A DNA stretch of 64,000 nt from Elioraea tepidiphila DSM 17972 (GCF_000378465.1 NZ_KB899920.1:80977-144976), one strand, 5' to 3'. Positions 34,965 through 44,491 are shown, counted from the stretch's first letter. Program-made: numbers and translations. Notes: generated by a model from the letters alone, not told the origin.

Positions 34965-35897
34965 TCACCGCCGGATCGCGTGCCAGCGCAGCAGGCGCAG
35001 CCGGCCGGAGCGCAGCAGGTCGATCCGGCGCATGCACCGCTCGGCCTCGGCCACCACCTGGATGGCGAAGGGCCGGCTCGGCCGGTCCCGCTTCAGCTCC
35101 TCGACGAAGGCCGCCCAGGCGGTGACCGTCTGGCTGATGTGGCGGGCGGTGATGTCCTCGCAGATGCGGATGTCGAGCCCCTCCTTCGCCAGCAGCGAGC
35201 TCATCCCCTTCTCGCCGGAGAGGCAGGGGGTCACGCCCTCGAGCTGCGCCCAGGCGTGGAACGCCCGCTCGGCCGAGGGCGAGGGCGTGCCCAGGGCGAG
35301 ATCGGTCAGCACCACCTGGCCCTGGGGCTTCACGCCGCCGACCAGCGCGCCGATCACCGGGGCCTTGTCGGGGATGCGCCACAGCGCCTCCAGCGCGAGC
35401 GCGTGGTGGTAGTAGCCCTTGCGGATCTGCGGGTTGGCGAGGTCGAGATGCTTCACCTCGGCCTTCTTCTCGACCTTGTGCTTCTCCGACAGCGCCTGCG
35501 CGGCGCGGGCGAGGTCAGGGTCGGTCTCGTAGCCCGTCACCCAGGCGCCCGAGTCGAGGGCGAGCGCGCGCGTGGCCCCCCCGAGTCCCGCGCCGAGGTT
35601 CAGCACCGAATGCGTCTGGTTCAGCCCGAGCGGCTTGGAGAGCGTCAGCGCCTCCTCCGCCCCGCCGGGACCGAGAAAGCCCTCGCCCCAGATCGCGCCG
35701 AGCACCTTCAGCTTGGCCTCGGGCCAGCGGGCGGGCGGCGGAGGCGGCGGCTCGGGGTCGAGGCGCTGGCGCGAGGGGGTGGGCTTCGGCGCGGTGGTCG
35801 GACGGTCGTCGAACAGCACCTGGCCCGCCGGCTCAGGCGCCCGCGACCGCGCGGGCGCGCCGAACCAGGTCATGACGTGAGACAATGCGCCGCGCAT
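34965..35897 (-). CDS. SAM-dependent methyltransferase (class I)
   Basis: 310 residues. A Pro-rich N-terminal region (about 15-60) precedes a Rossmann-type methyltransferase domain with motif I VLNLGAGLGGATRALALDSG near 103-122 and the acidic end of strand 2 (TGYETDPDLARAAQ). It resembles methyltransferases of the phosphoethanolamine/small-molecule group. The ATG at 35895-35897 is favoured by GGAGGG upstream, which overlaps an alternative ATG six codons earlier. Substrate unknown. Not clearly in an operon. Confidence 0.82.
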   Translation of the reverse strand: MRGALSHVMTWFGAPARSRAPEPAGQVLFDDRPTTAPKPTPSRQRLDPEPPPPPPARWPEAKLKVLGAIWGEGFLGPGGAEEALTLSKPLGLNQTHSVLNLGAGLGGATRALALDSGAWVTGYETDPDLARAAQALSEKHKVEKKAEVKHLDLANPQIRKGYYHHALALEALWRIPDKAPVIGALVGGVKPQGQVVLTDLALGTPSPSAERAFHAWAQLEGVTPCLSGEKGMSSLLAKEGLDIRICEDITARHISQTVTAWAAFVEELKRDRPSRPFAIQVVAEAERCMRRIDLLRSGRLRLLRWHAIRR

Positions 35898-35984
35898 GCG
35901 GATGGAACCCTCCATGCGGCTGTATCGCAGGTGCGGGTTGGCGTGACGTTAACACCTCGCGAGGTGCGCGGGAGCGGAGGCGCG

Positions 35985-36314
35985 TCAGCCGAACTCGGTC
36001 AGCACGTAGCGCACCGGCTCGTCGCCGATCACCGAAGGCTTGTGGCGATGCGCGTGCCCGGCCGGGATGTGCAGCATGTCGCCCGGCCCGGCTTCCACCG
36101 CATGATCAGGGAATTCGTAGCGAATCCTGCCGGAGAGGATGAAGATCGAGTGGCCGGTCTCGCACCAGTCCGAGGGCGGGCCGCCGGGCGCGCGCTCCTG
36201 GTAGCGGAGCGCGATGCCGAAGCCGGGGAAGGTCGCCTCCGCCACCTTCAGGGTGGGCGAGTGGGTCGTGAGCGGGGCGTCCGCGGCGCGGACGAGATAG
36301 GGCGACTCAGCCAT
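35985..36314 (-). CDS. Small cupin-domain protein
   Basis: 109 residues, one cupin fold. Motif 1 is seen as ETGHSIFILSGRIRYEF and motif 2 as PGDMLHIPAGHAHRH, with metal-binding His residues. Metal-dependent cupins bind small ligands or act as dioxygenases or isomerases; this one is not assigned. GGAGG precedes the ATG. It follows the acyl-CoA dehydrogenase-like gene by 33 bases in the same direction. Confidence 0.85.
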   Translation of the reverse strand: MAESPYLVRAADAPLTTHSPTLKVAEATFPGFGIALRYQERAPGGPPSDWCETGHSIFILSGRIRYEFPDHAVEAGPGDMLHIPAGHAHRHKPSVIGDEPVRYVLTEFG

Positions 36315-36347
36315 GGCAGCCTCCGTGCGGGACGACGCGATCCATGC

Positions 36348-37571
36348 CTACTCCGCCGCCAGCCGCTTATCGGCCTGCCGCAGATACCCGTCGCGGGTCT
36401 GCGGCAGCTTCATCCCCAGCACGCGCCCGGCCACCAGATTCCGCAAAATCTGCGCCGTGCCGCCGGCGATGGTGAACATGCGCGCGTCCCGCACGTGCCG
36501 CTCCATCGGGTTGTCGCGCCCGTAGCCGGCGCTGCCCCAGAGCTGCAACGCGTCGTTCGTCACCTTCACCGCGGTCTCGGCGGCGAGGATCTTCGCCTGC
36601 GCCGCCAGATGCGGATCGGGGAAGCCGTTCGGCCCGACGCTGCGCGCGGCGCGCCAGAGCATCAGCCGCGCCGCCTCCACCGCCACCGTCATGTCGGCGA
36701 TCATCCATTGCAGGCCCTGGAACTCGGCGATCGGCCGGCCGAACTGCTCGCGGCGCTTCACGAACGCGATCGCCTCCTCCAGCGCGCCGGCGGCGATGCC
36801 GAGCGCGACCGTGCCCGCGCCCACGCGCTGGGCGTTGTAGGCGTCCATCAGCGCGCCGAACCCCTTGCGGAACCCGCCCGGGGACGGCAGCACCATCTCC
36901 GCCGGCACCTCCAGGTCATGGAAGTCCACGACGGTCTCGGGAATGCCGCGCACCCCCATGGCGAACTGCCGCTCGCCGATCACCAGGCCGGGCGGGCTCC
37001 CCTCCCCCTCGCGCACCACGATGAAGCCGCCGATCCCTTGATCGGCCCCGTTCTCGATCGCGCGGGCGAAGATCAGGTGCAGGCGCGAGACGCCGCCGCC
37101 GGTGATCCAGTGCTTGCGGCCGTTGATCACCCAGCGGTCGCCCCGCTTCTCGGCGCGCGTCGTCATCGCGGTCGCCGCCGAGCCCGCTTCGGGCTCGGTG
37201 ATGCAGATCGCCGGCTTGTCGCCATGCGCCAGCACCTGTTCGGCGGCGAGCCGCTTCTGTGCCTCGGTGCCGTAGGCCATGATCGCACCGATCGCGCCCA
37301 TGTTCGCCTCGACCGAGATCCGCCCGGCCACGGCGCAGCGCCGCGCCATCGCCTCGATCAGCAGCACCGCGTCCATGTAGGAGGCGCCCTGCCCGCCATA
37401 GGCGCGCGGGATGGTCATGCCGAGGAAGCCCGCCGCCTTCAGGTCGGCGACGTGATCCCACGGATAGGCCTCGGTGCGGTCGATCTCGGCCGCGCGCGGA
37501 GCGATCCGCTCGTCGGCCAGCCGGGATGCGCGCTCGAACAGCGCGGTTTCGGCCTCGGTCAGTCCGTGCAT
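36348..37571 (-). CDS. Acyl-CoA dehydrogenase-family flavoprotein lacking the usual catalytic Glu
   Basis: 407 residues with all three ACAD domains. FAD/substrate region ITEPEAGSAATAMTT near 125, WVINGRKHWITGGG near 147 and RREQFGRPIAEFQGLQWMIAD near 275. In short- and medium-chain enzymes the catalytic base lies in the motif Tyr-Glu-Gly-Thr; here the aligned residues read FTIAGGTAQILRNL, so the Glu is absent. Some ACADs keep the base elsewhere (isovaleryl-CoA type), and some family members, such as 3-sulfinopropanoyl-CoA desulfinase, do not dehydrogenate. Which applies is open. Confidence 0.88.
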   Translation of the reverse strand: MHGLTEAETALFERASRLADERIAPRAAEIDRTEAYPWDHVADLKAAGFLGMTIPRAYGGQGASYMDAVLLIEAMARRCAVAGRISVEANMGAIGAIMAYGTEAQKRLAAEQVLAHGDKPAICITEPEAGSAATAMTTRAEKRGDRWVINGRKHWITGGGVSRLHLIFARAIENGADQGIGGFIVVREGEGSPPGLVIGERQFAMGVRGIPETVVDFHDLEVPAEMVLPSPGGFRKGFGALMDAYNAQRVGAGTVALGIAAGALEEAIAFVKRREQFGRPIAEFQGLQWMIADMTVAVEAARLMLWRAARSVGPNGFPDPHLAAQAKILAAETAVKVTNDALQLWGSAGYGRDNPMERHVRDARMFTIAGGTAQILRNLVAGRVLGMKLPQTRDGYLRQADKRLAAE

Positions 37572-37606
37572 GGCATCCTCCGTCTCCGGGCGGTTCTAGA
37601 GCAGAT

Positions 37607-37634
37607 CGCCCACGGCTGGAATCAGCCGTGGGCG
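37607..37634. terminator. 12-bp hairpin after the TerB-like gene
   Basis: CGCCCACGGCTG and CAGCCGTGGGCG, perfect arms, GAAT loop, 35 bases after the TerB-like stop on the minus strand and 36 bases upstream of the acyl-CoA dehydrogenase start. No T-run. Probable terminator. Confidence 0.5.
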
Positions 37635-37668
37635 GGACGATGCCCGCAAGGACGACCCAGCGCGGCGC

Positions 37669-38391
37669 TCAGCCGGCGGCGAGGCGGCGCTCGATCGCCG
37701 CCACCGTCTCGGCGGCGAGCCCGGTGCGGCGTGCGAGCTCGCCAAGCCAAGCGCGCTCGGCGTCCGACGCCTGCCCGACCGCGATCACGCACGCCGCGTA
37801 GACCTGCGCGGCAAGCACCGGATCGGCGATCTCGCGGGCGAGCGCGTCGAGGGAGGCGGGGCTCGCGAACTCCTTCAGCACCAGCTCGCGCGCCTCGTCG
37901 TCCAGCCCCGCCTGGTCGAGCTGCCCCGCGATCGCGGCGCGCTCCTCGGCGTCGAGCGCGCCGTCGGCACGCGCGGCGGCGATCATGGCGCGGATGATCA
38001 GCAGCGCCTCGCGCTCCTCCGCGCCGACCGGCTCGGCCGGCGGGGCGGGTGGCGCGGCAGGCTTGGCCGTGCCCCAGGGACTCGGCCGGCCGGCCACGGG
38101 ATAGGGCACCGGCACGCCGGGCGGGGTGGGGCGCGGCGCCGGCGCCGGCGGCGCGGGGGCGCGCGGCGAGGGCGCGCTCGTCTGGGCCAGCGCCTCGGCG
38201 GCGAGACGCGCGAGGGCAGCGAGCGCCGAAGCGGTGCGGCGCGAGCCGCCCACCCGCACATCGATCAGCGGCGCCGGCGTGGCGGTCCGCTTCGCCGCGG
38301 GCTTCGTCGTGCGCTTGGCCGTGGTGCGGCGGGGTCGCGGCGGCGTCAGCACGCCACCGAGCAGCGCCCCGAGAAGCCGCGTCGCATCCAT
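37669..38391 (-). CDS. DUF533/TerB-like protein
   Basis: 240 residues. Basic, Thr/Ala/Pro-rich N-terminal half (about 15-120), then a helical TerB-like domain (about 125-240) with ADGALDAEERAAIAGQLDQA, typical of DUF533 (YebE) proteins. Role unknown; TerB-like domains are linked to metal or stress sensing at membranes, which is not shown here. Monocistronic, followed by a hairpin. A longer frame upstream overlaps the next gene antisense and is rejected. Confidence 0.82.
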   Translation of the reverse strand: MDATRLLGALLGGVLTPPRPRRTTAKRTTKPAAKRTATPAPLIDVRVGGSRRTASALAALARLAAEALAQTSAPSPRAPAPPAPAPRPTPPGVPVPYPVAGRPSPWGTAKPAAPPAPPAEPVGAEEREALLIIRAMIAAARADGALDAEERAAIAGQLDQAGLDDEARELVLKEFASPASLDALAREIADPVLAAQVYAACVIAVGQASDAERAWLGELARRTGLAAETVAAIERRLAAG

Positions 38392-38519
38392 CGCCGTCCC
38401 TCCATCTGCCGCCGCGCATTTGGGGGCGCGACCGCCCGTCTGCCAAGCGCCCGGGCCGATCGCGGCCGAGCGCCGATCGTTCCGCGCGGGGCCGAGGGGC
38501 CGCGCCCTGTCGCCCGACC

Positions 38520-39836
38520 TCAGGCCGGGGGCGCGGTGCGACCGATCGGCCGGTCGAGCCGGTCGCGCAGGCGCAGCCAGGCGCCGGCCGCGCCGATGTA
38601 GAGACGCCGCAGGAAGTGGAACGGGATGGGGGCGACCGCCGTCACCGGAATGGGCAAGGCGCCCGGATCGGCGCCGGCGATCGCCTCGGCCATGCGGGCG
38701 CCGAGGGCCAGGCACCAGGCCACGCCCTTGCCGTTGCAGCCGATCGTCGCCCAGAGCCCGGGTGCCGGCTGATGGGCGGACGGCAGACGCCCGGGGAGGA
38801 TCGCGACCTGCCCGCCCCAGCGATGCGTGACCGGAACATCGGCGAGTTCGGGATAGAGCCGCCGCAGCGTTTCGTGCTGAAGCGCGAATTGCGACGCCCG
38901 GCGCGGCGGCGAGGCGGTTCCCTTGCCGCCGACGACCAGCCGCCCTTCGCGATCGGTGCGGAAGTAGCGCAGCACGCGCCGCGTATCGGAGACGCAGGCG
39001 CCGCACGCGAGCACGCAGGTTCCGTGACGCTCCGGCAACGGTGCGGTCGCGATCTGGAAGCTCCAGACCGGCAGGATGGCACGCGCGAACGCAGGGCACA
39101 GGTCGCCGGTCAGCGCATTGGTGGCGAGCAGCACCGATGCCGCCGCGACGCGGCCGGAGGGCGTGCCGATCGCCCAGCCGCCCCCGGCGCGCACCAGCGA
39201 GACCGCGGGCGACTCCGTGTAGACGCGCGCGCCGGCGGACATGGCGGCCCGTGCGAGGGCGCGCGTCAGCGCCAGCGGATTGACCGTCCCGCCGCCCCGG
39301 TGCAGCCAGCCGCCGATATAGGCGGTGCTGCCGGTCGCGGCGACGATCGCGTCGCGATCCAGCAGCACGGCGTCCTGCCCGGCATTCGCGCAGAGCGCGA
39401 CGCGGCGCCGCGCCTCGGCGAGCCCTGTCTCGGTGTCGGCCGCCTGGATCCAGCCCGCCTGCCGCGCGTCGCAGTCGAGCCTCTCGGTACGGATCAGGGC
39501 GAACGCCGCCTCGGCCGTGTCCATGCCGAACCGCCAGGCACGCTGCCCGGCCGCCGCACCCCAGACGCGCGCGAGATCGGCCGGATCGAAGCGAAGCCCC
39601 GGAATGACCTGGCCGCCCGACGCGCCCGAGGCGCCGGCGCCGACGTTGCCCGCCTCCAGCACGATCGTGTCGATCCCGTTGCGGACAAGGGCCAGCGCCG
39701 TGGACAACCCCAGGATGCCGCCGCCGATCACGGCGACCGCGGTGTCGATCCGGCCTTGCAGCGAAGGGGTCCGGGGCGCCGCGGGTGCCGTGACAGCCCA
39801 GACCGGCTCGCCGGGCCTCCTGTCTTTCGCGCTCAT
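38520..39836 (-). CDS. FAD-dependent amine/amino-acid oxidoreductase (DAO family, PuuB-like)
   Basis: 438 residues. Rossmann motif VIGGGILGLSTALALVRNG near residue 35, ASGASGGQVIPGLR near 67 and the C-terminal WATIGCNGKGVAWCLALGA, as in gamma-glutamylputrescine oxidase and related D-amino-acid oxidase-fold enzymes. Likely oxidises a C-N bond. It begins 10 bases after the GntR regulator stop on the same strand, so both are probably one transcript, opposite to the C45 enzyme and peptide transporter. Confidence 0.88.
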   Translation of the reverse strand: MSAKDRRPGEPVWAVTAPAAPRTPSLQGRIDTAVAVIGGGILGLSTALALVRNGIDTIVLEAGNVGAGASGASGGQVIPGLRFDPADLARVWGAAAGQRAWRFGMDTAEAAFALIRTERLDCDARQAGWIQAADTETGLAEARRRVALCANAGQDAVLLDRDAIVAATGSTAYIGGWLHRGGGTVNPLALTRALARAAMSAGARVYTESPAVSLVRAGGGWAIGTPSGRVAAASVLLATNALTGDLCPAFARAILPVWSFQIATAPLPERHGTCVLACGACVSDTRRVLRYFRTDREGRLVVGGKGTASPPRRASQFALQHETLRRLYPELADVPVTHRWGGQVAILPGRLPSAHQPAPGLWATIGCNGKGVAWCLALGARMAEAIAGADPGALPIPVTAVAPIPFHFLRRLYIGAAGAWLRLRDRLDRPIGRTAPPA

Positions 39837-39846
39837 GGAAGGCAGG

Positions 39847-40752
39847 TCAGGCGAGCGGCCGGACGAGCGCCGCGGCCCGCTCCAGATGGCGGCGGAGCAG
39901 CAATGAGGCGAGTTCGGCCTCGCCCTGTTCCAGCCAGTCCAGGATCTCGAGATGCTCGGTGCAGGACTGCACGACGCGCGCCGGTCCGTACCCCCAGTCG
40001 TAGTTGGAGAAGCGCCGCAGCCGGTTCTGCTGCTGGACCGCGGCGAGGAGGAAGCGGTTGCCGGCGCCGGCCACCAGCCCCTCGTGGAATCGCGCGTTCA
40101 TCTCGAACAATGCGATCGCGAGCTCGTCGCGCCAGGGCGCGGCGAGCATCGCCCGGTGCTCCTCGCGCATCCCACCGACCCAGCGCGGGTCGAGCCGGTA
40201 GCCCGGCTCGAGCAGGGCCGCCGGCTCGACCACGAGGCGGAAGCGGTAGCTCTCGGCCCGCGTCGGCGCATCATAGCGCGGATCGAGGATCGACCAGCCC
40301 GTGCCGGGCCGCCGCTCGATCACGCCCGCCGCGGCGAGCCCCGCAAGCGCCGTCGCCAGCACGGCCCGCCCGACGCGGTAGCGGCGCATCAGCGCGGCCT
40401 CCGAGATCGTGCCGGACAGGAGGCCGGCGCGCACGTCGCGGGCGATCGCGAGCGTCAAACGCTGCGCGCCGTCCGGCTCGGGGTGCGGGGCGACGGTGGC
40501 GAGCGCCTCCGCGCCCGCGGCGAGCTCATAGCCGCCGCCGGCGCAGGGACGCAGCAGGCCGCGCGCGGCAAGATGGGTCAGCGCCGCGCGCACAGGGGTG
40601 CGCGAGACCGCGAGCCGGCGCGCGAGGCCGAACTCGGTGAGGCGGGCGCCCTCGCCAAGCCCGTCCTCGCGCGCGAGCGCGGCGATCCGGCCGAGCACCG
40701 CCCGTTGCAGCCGGCTCGGCGTCTTGCCATGTCGGGCGATTGCCTGTTTCAT
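39847..40752 (-). CDS. GntR-family (FCD) regulator with two winged-helix segments
   Basis: 301 residues. A first winged helix is at about 10-70 (LTEFGLARRLAVSRTPVRAA), a second, shorter one at about 95-150 (EAALMRRYRVGRAVLATALA), and an FCD ligand-binding domain at about 165-300 with the metal-site His pattern. A double DNA-binding part is not standard for the family. Divergent from the C45 acyltransferase gene; the 57-base gap holds an ACTAGT palindrome at 40768-40773 that may be part of its operator. Likely represses the C45-transporter operon and itself. Confidence 0.85.
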   Translation of the reverse strand: MKQAIARHGKTPSRLQRAVLGRIAALAREDGLGEGARLTEFGLARRLAVSRTPVRAALTHLAARGLLRPCAGGGYELAAGAEALATVAPHPEPDGAQRLTLAIARDVRAGLLSGTISEAALMRRYRVGRAVLATALAGLAAAGVIERRPGTGWSILDPRYDAPTRAESYRFRLVVEPAALLEPGYRLDPRWVGGMREEHRAMLAAPWRDELAIALFEMNARFHEGLVAGAGNRFLLAAVQQQNRLRRFSNYDWGYGPARVVQSCTEHLEILDWLEQGEAELASLLLRRHLERAAALVRPLA

Positions 40753-40809
40753 GCGGCCCAGAAATACACTAGTCTTCGGCACCCACGCAACGAGGAGCAC
40801 CCCGCATCG

Positions 40810-41940
40810 ATGGTCGAGCCCTGCCCGCTGATCGAGATCTCCGGCACGCCGCGCGAGCGGGGGCGGATGTACGGGCGCCAGGCGGCCGGGCGGATCCGCA
40901 AAGGCATCGCGCACTACACCGAGCAGCTTTCGACCATGGACCTCGATCAGCGCGCCGTGCGCGACCTCGTCGCGCGCTTCATGCCGCGCATTGCCGCCTT
41001 CGACACGGCCTATGCCGAGGAGATCGCGGGCATCGCCGAGGGCGCCGGGCTCGATCTCGACGGTGTCGCCCTGCTCAATGCCCGCACCGAGATCCTCAAG
41101 CTCGGCAAGCGCGAAGCCGAGGCGCGGCAGGAGGCCGCGCGCAATCCCGATGGCTGCACCGGCGTCGTGGTGATGCCCGAGGCGGCCGAGGCCGGACGGC
41201 TGATCCACGCCCAGAACTGGGACTGGAAGGTCGAGTGCGCCGAGACCGCGGTGGTGGTGCGCATCCGCCAGGATCACGGTCCGGACATCCTGACCTTCAC
41301 CGAGGCCGGCGGCCTCGCGCGCTCGGGGTTCAACGCCGCGGGCATCGCGATCAGCGCGAACTATCTCGAAAGCGACCGCGACTACCGCGAACTCGGCGTG
41401 CCGCTCGCCCTGATCCGGCGCAAGGCGCTGGAGCAGGAGCACCTCGCGCTCGCGATGCACACCGTCTACACCACGCCGAAATCGGCCGCGAACAACATGA
41501 TCGTCTCGCATTGCGGCGGCGTCGCGATCGATTTCGAGTGCGCCCCGGACGAGACCTTCCAGGTGCACCCCGAGCGCGGCCTGCTCGTGCACGCGAACCA
41601 CTTCGTCAGCCCCGTCGCGCTGGCGAAGCTGCGCGACACCGGCATCGTCAACACGCCCGACAGCCTCTACCGCGACATCCGCGTGCGCGACCTGCTCGTC
41701 CCGCAGCTCGGGCGGATCACGCGCGAGACGGTGAAGGCGGCGCTCGCCGACGATTTCGGCGCGCCCTGGTCGGTGTGCCGGCCGCCACGGAAGAACCTGT
41801 CGAACAACCTCAGCGCCACAGTCGCCGCCGTGATCATGGAGCCGGCGCTCGGGATCATGGAGGTGGCGCCGCTTCCGGCGCTCAATCGGCAATTCACCAC
41901 CTACCGGCTGGACATGGCCGTGCACCGGCAGGCCGCGTAG
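40810..41940 (+). CDS. C45-family autoproteolytic acyltransferase/peptidase
   Basis: 376 residues. Similar to isopenicillin N acyltransferase (AAT) and related N-terminal-nucleophile hydrolases. The maturation site is Gly115-Cys116 in NPDGCTGVVV; after self-cleavage Cys116 becomes the nucleophile. Downstream NWDWK and SGFNAAGIAISANYLES are family marks. Members split or swap acyl groups on amides. GAGGAG precedes the ATG. First gene of an operon with a peptide ABC transporter, so the substrate is probably an imported N-acyl or peptide-like compound. Confidence 0.88.
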   Translation: MVEPCPLIEISGTPRERGRMYGRQAAGRIRKGIAHYTEQLSTMDLDQRAVRDLVARFMPRIAAFDTAYAEEIAGIAEGAGLDLDGVALLNARTEILKLGKREAEARQEAARNPDGCTGVVVMPEAAEAGRLIHAQNWDWKVECAETAVVVRIRQDHGPDILTFTEAGGLARSGFNAAGIAISANYLESDRDYRELGVPLALIRRKALEQEHLALAMHTVYTTPKSAANNMIVSHCGGVAIDFECAPDETFQVHPERGLLVHANHFVSPVALAKLRDTGIVNTPDSLYRDIRVRDLLVPQLGRITRETVKAALADDFGAPWSVCRPPRKNLSNNLSATVAAVIMEPALGIMEVAPLPALNRQFTTYRLDMAVHRQAA

Positions 41941-41971
41941 GAACGCGACGACAAGAACGGGAGACGGAACG

Positions 41972-43525
41972 ATGTCCGGACGGGAGTTCCTCAGAACCGC
42001 ACTGCTCGCGGGCGTGGCGCTCGCGCTGGCTGGCCCGGCGGCGGCCGATACGCTGCGCGCGCGGCTCAACGCGGATATCCGCTCGACCGATCCCGGCGTG
42101 AACCGCGACGCCAACACCGACGCGGTCGTGCTGCACATGGTCGAGGGGCTGGTCGCGTTCCGCGAGGATGCCTCGGTCGGGCCGCTCCTCGCGGAGAGCA
42201 TGACCGTGTCGGACGACGGCAGGACCTACACCTTTCGCCTGCGCGAGGGCGTGCGGTTCCACAACGGTGCGGCGCTCACCGCAGAGGATGTCGCCTGGAC
42301 CTGGCGGCGCTACATGACGCCGGAGACGCGCTGGCGCTGCCTCACCGAGTTCGACGGCCGCGGCGTGACCCGGCTGGACGCGGTCGAGACGCCCGATCCG
42401 CGCACGGTCGTGTTCCGGTTCGCGCGCGCCTCGGCGCTGATCCCGGCGACCATGGCGCGGCCCGATTGCGGCGGCGCCGGCATCCTGCACCGCGACAGCG
42501 TCGGCGCGGACGGCGCCTGGGTCGCGCCGATCGGCACGGGCCCGTTCCGGATGGGCGAGTGGCGGCGCGGCCAGTTCATCGAGCTGTTGCGCTTCGCCGG
42601 CTATGCGTCCCGCGCCGAGCCGCGCGATGGCTTCACCGGCGGCAAGAGGGCGGAAGCCGAGCGCGTGCGGTTCATGGTCATCCCCGACCAGGCCGCCGCC
42701 AAGGCCGCGCTGCTCTCCGGCGCGATCGACGTGCTGACCGACATCGCCAACAGCGATCTCGCCGAGCTCAAGGCACGTCCGGACGTCACGGTCGATGTCG
42801 CGCCGACCATGAGTCTGAGCACGCTGCTGATCCAGACGCGCGATCCGCTGCTGTCGGATGTGCGCATCCGCCGCGCGCTCGCGCTGTCGCTCGATCTGCC
42901 CGCGATCGTGCAGGCGGTGACGGAAGGCACAGGCAGCTACAACGCCTCGGCGATCCCGATCAGCAGCGCCTTCCACACCCCCCCGCATCGCGAGGGCTAC
43001 CGGCGCGATCTCGCCACCGCGCGGCGCCTGCTCGCCGAGGCGGGGTATCGCGGCCAGGCGATCAAGATTCTTGCCAACCGCCGCTACTCCTCGATGTTCG
43101 ACAGCGCCGTGCTGATCCAGGCCATGGCGCTGGAGGCCGGGATCCGGCTGGAAATCGAGGTGCTCGACTGGGCGACCCAGCTCGACCGCTACACCAAGGG
43201 CGAGTACCAGCTGATGAGCTTCAGCTACTCCGCCCGGCTCGATCCGTCGCTCTCCTACGAGATGTTCTCGGGGCCCAAGGACACCCAGCCGCGCAAGGTG
43301 TGGGAGAACCCCGAGGCGCTGGCGATGCTCGCCGAGAGCATGGCGACGGGCGATGCCGAACGGCGCACCGCCCTGTTCGAGGCGATGCACCGCAAGCTGC
43401 TCGCCGACGTGCCGCTGATCAACCTCTACAACGGCGCGGAGATCGCGGCCTCGCGCACCAACGTGTCGGGCTACAGGGGCTGGCCCGCCGGCCATCCGCG
43501 CCTCTGGGGCGTGCGGGCGAACTGA
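41972..43525 (+). CDS. Peptide-type ABC solute-binding protein (family 5)
   Basis: 517 residues. Sec signal peptide at 1-25 (ends GPAAA). SBP family-5 signature FRLREGVRFHNGAALTAEDV near 90. Binds a peptide, opine, glutathione or similar ligand in the periplasm. 31 bases after the C45 gene and followed by the permeases and fused ATPase, giving a full importer. A shifted open frame that also covers this region is a shadow. Confidence 0.93.
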   Translation: MSGREFLRTALLAGVALALAGPAAADTLRARLNADIRSTDPGVNRDANTDAVVLHMVEGLVAFREDASVGPLLAESMTVSDDGRTYTFRLREGVRFHNGAALTAEDVAWTWRRYMTPETRWRCLTEFDGRGVTRLDAVETPDPRTVVFRFARASALIPATMARPDCGGAGILHRDSVGADGAWVAPIGTGPFRMGEWRRGQFIELLRFAGYASRAEPRDGFTGGKRAEAERVRFMVIPDQAAAKAALLSGAIDVLTDIANSDLAELKARPDVTVDVAPTMSLSTLLIQTRDPLLSDVRIRRALALSLDLPAIVQAVTEGTGSYNASAIPISSAFHTPPHREGYRRDLATARRLLAEAGYRGQAIKILANRRYSSMFDSAVLIQAMALEAGIRLEIEVLDWATQLDRYTKGEYQLMSFSYSARLDPSLSYEMFSGPKDTQPRKVWENPEALAMLAESMATGDAERRTALFEAMHRKLLADVPLINLYNGAEIAASRTNVSGYRGWPAGHPRLWGVRAN

Positions 43526-43546
43526 TCGCGCGCAGCACGCGACACC

Positions 43547-44491
43547 ATGCTGGGGTATCTCGCGCGGCGCCTCGTCATGACGCTGCCGACGCTGCTGCTG
43601 GTCGGGGTCACGGTGTTCGTGATGATGCGCCTGGTTCCGGGCGATCCGGTCCTGGTGATGCTGGGCGACACCGCGACCGAGGCCGACATCGCCGACATGC
43701 GCGCCGCACTCGGCCTCGACCAGCCGCTGCCGGTGCAGTTCGCGCTCTGGCTCTCGCGCGTCGCGGTCGGTGATCTCGGCGCCTCGATCACCAACGGTCA
43801 GCCCGTGTTCTGGCTGATCCTGGAGCGGTTCGAGGTGAGCGCCTCGATCGTGCTGGTCGCCGTCGCCGCAGCTGCGCTGATCGCGGTGCCGCTCGGCTTG
43901 GTCGCGGCGTGGAAGCAGAACAGCACGGCCGATCTCGCGATCGTCGCCGGCGCGACCATCCTGGTCTCGGTGCCGAGCTTCTGGCTCGGGCTACTGCTGC
44001 TGCTGCTGTTCGGGCTGAAGCTCGGCTGGCTGCCGGTGGTGGGCTTCGTGCCGTTCTCGGAGAACTTCGCCCTCGCCCTCTCCTTCCTCGTCCTGCCGAT
44101 CGTCACGCTGATCATGATCGAGGTCGGCGTGCTGACGCGGATGAGCCGGGCGGCGGCGATCGAGGTGCTGCGGCTCGAATATGTCACCCACGCGCGCGCC
44201 AAGGGCCTGCCGGAGTGGCGCGTATTGCTGCGCCACGTGCTGCCGAACGCCTTCGCGCCGACCTGGACGCTGATCGGCCTGATCCTCGGCAACCTGCTGG
44301 GCGGCATCGCCGTGCTGGAGACGGTGTTCACGCTGCCGGGGCTGGGGCGGCTGCTGGTGGACGGCATCTTCGCGCGCGACTATCCGGTGGTGCAGGGCTG
44401 CCTGCTCTTCATCGCGCTGATCTACGTGATCGTGAACCTGATCGTCGATCTGATGTACCCGCTGTTCGATCCGCGCGTGACGGCGGAGTGA
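43547..44491 (+). CDS. Peptide-type ABC permease (DppB family)
   Basis: 314 residues, six helices. N terminus MLGYLARRLVMTLPTLLLVG with VFVMMRLVPGDPVLVMLGD, then EAA loop [20 protein letters not shown] near 222-241 and FTLPGLGRLLVDGIF. Starts 21 bases after the binding-protein stop. Forms the membrane channel with the next gene product. Confidence 0.94.
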   Translation: MLGYLARRLVMTLPTLLLVGVTVFVMMRLVPGDPVLVMLGDTATEADIADMRAALGLDQPLPVQFALWLSRVAVGDLGASITNGQPVFWLILERFEVSASIVLVAVAAAALIAVPLGLVAAWKQNSTADLAIVAGATILVSVPSFWLGLLLLLLFGLKLGWLPVVGFVPFSENFALALSFLVLPIVTLIMIEVGVLTRMSRAAAIEVLRLEYVTHARAKGLPEWRVLLRHVLPNAFAPTWTLIGLILGNLLGGIAVLETVFTLPGLGRLLVDGIFARDYPVVQGCLLFIALIYVIVNLIVDLMYPLFDPRVTAE

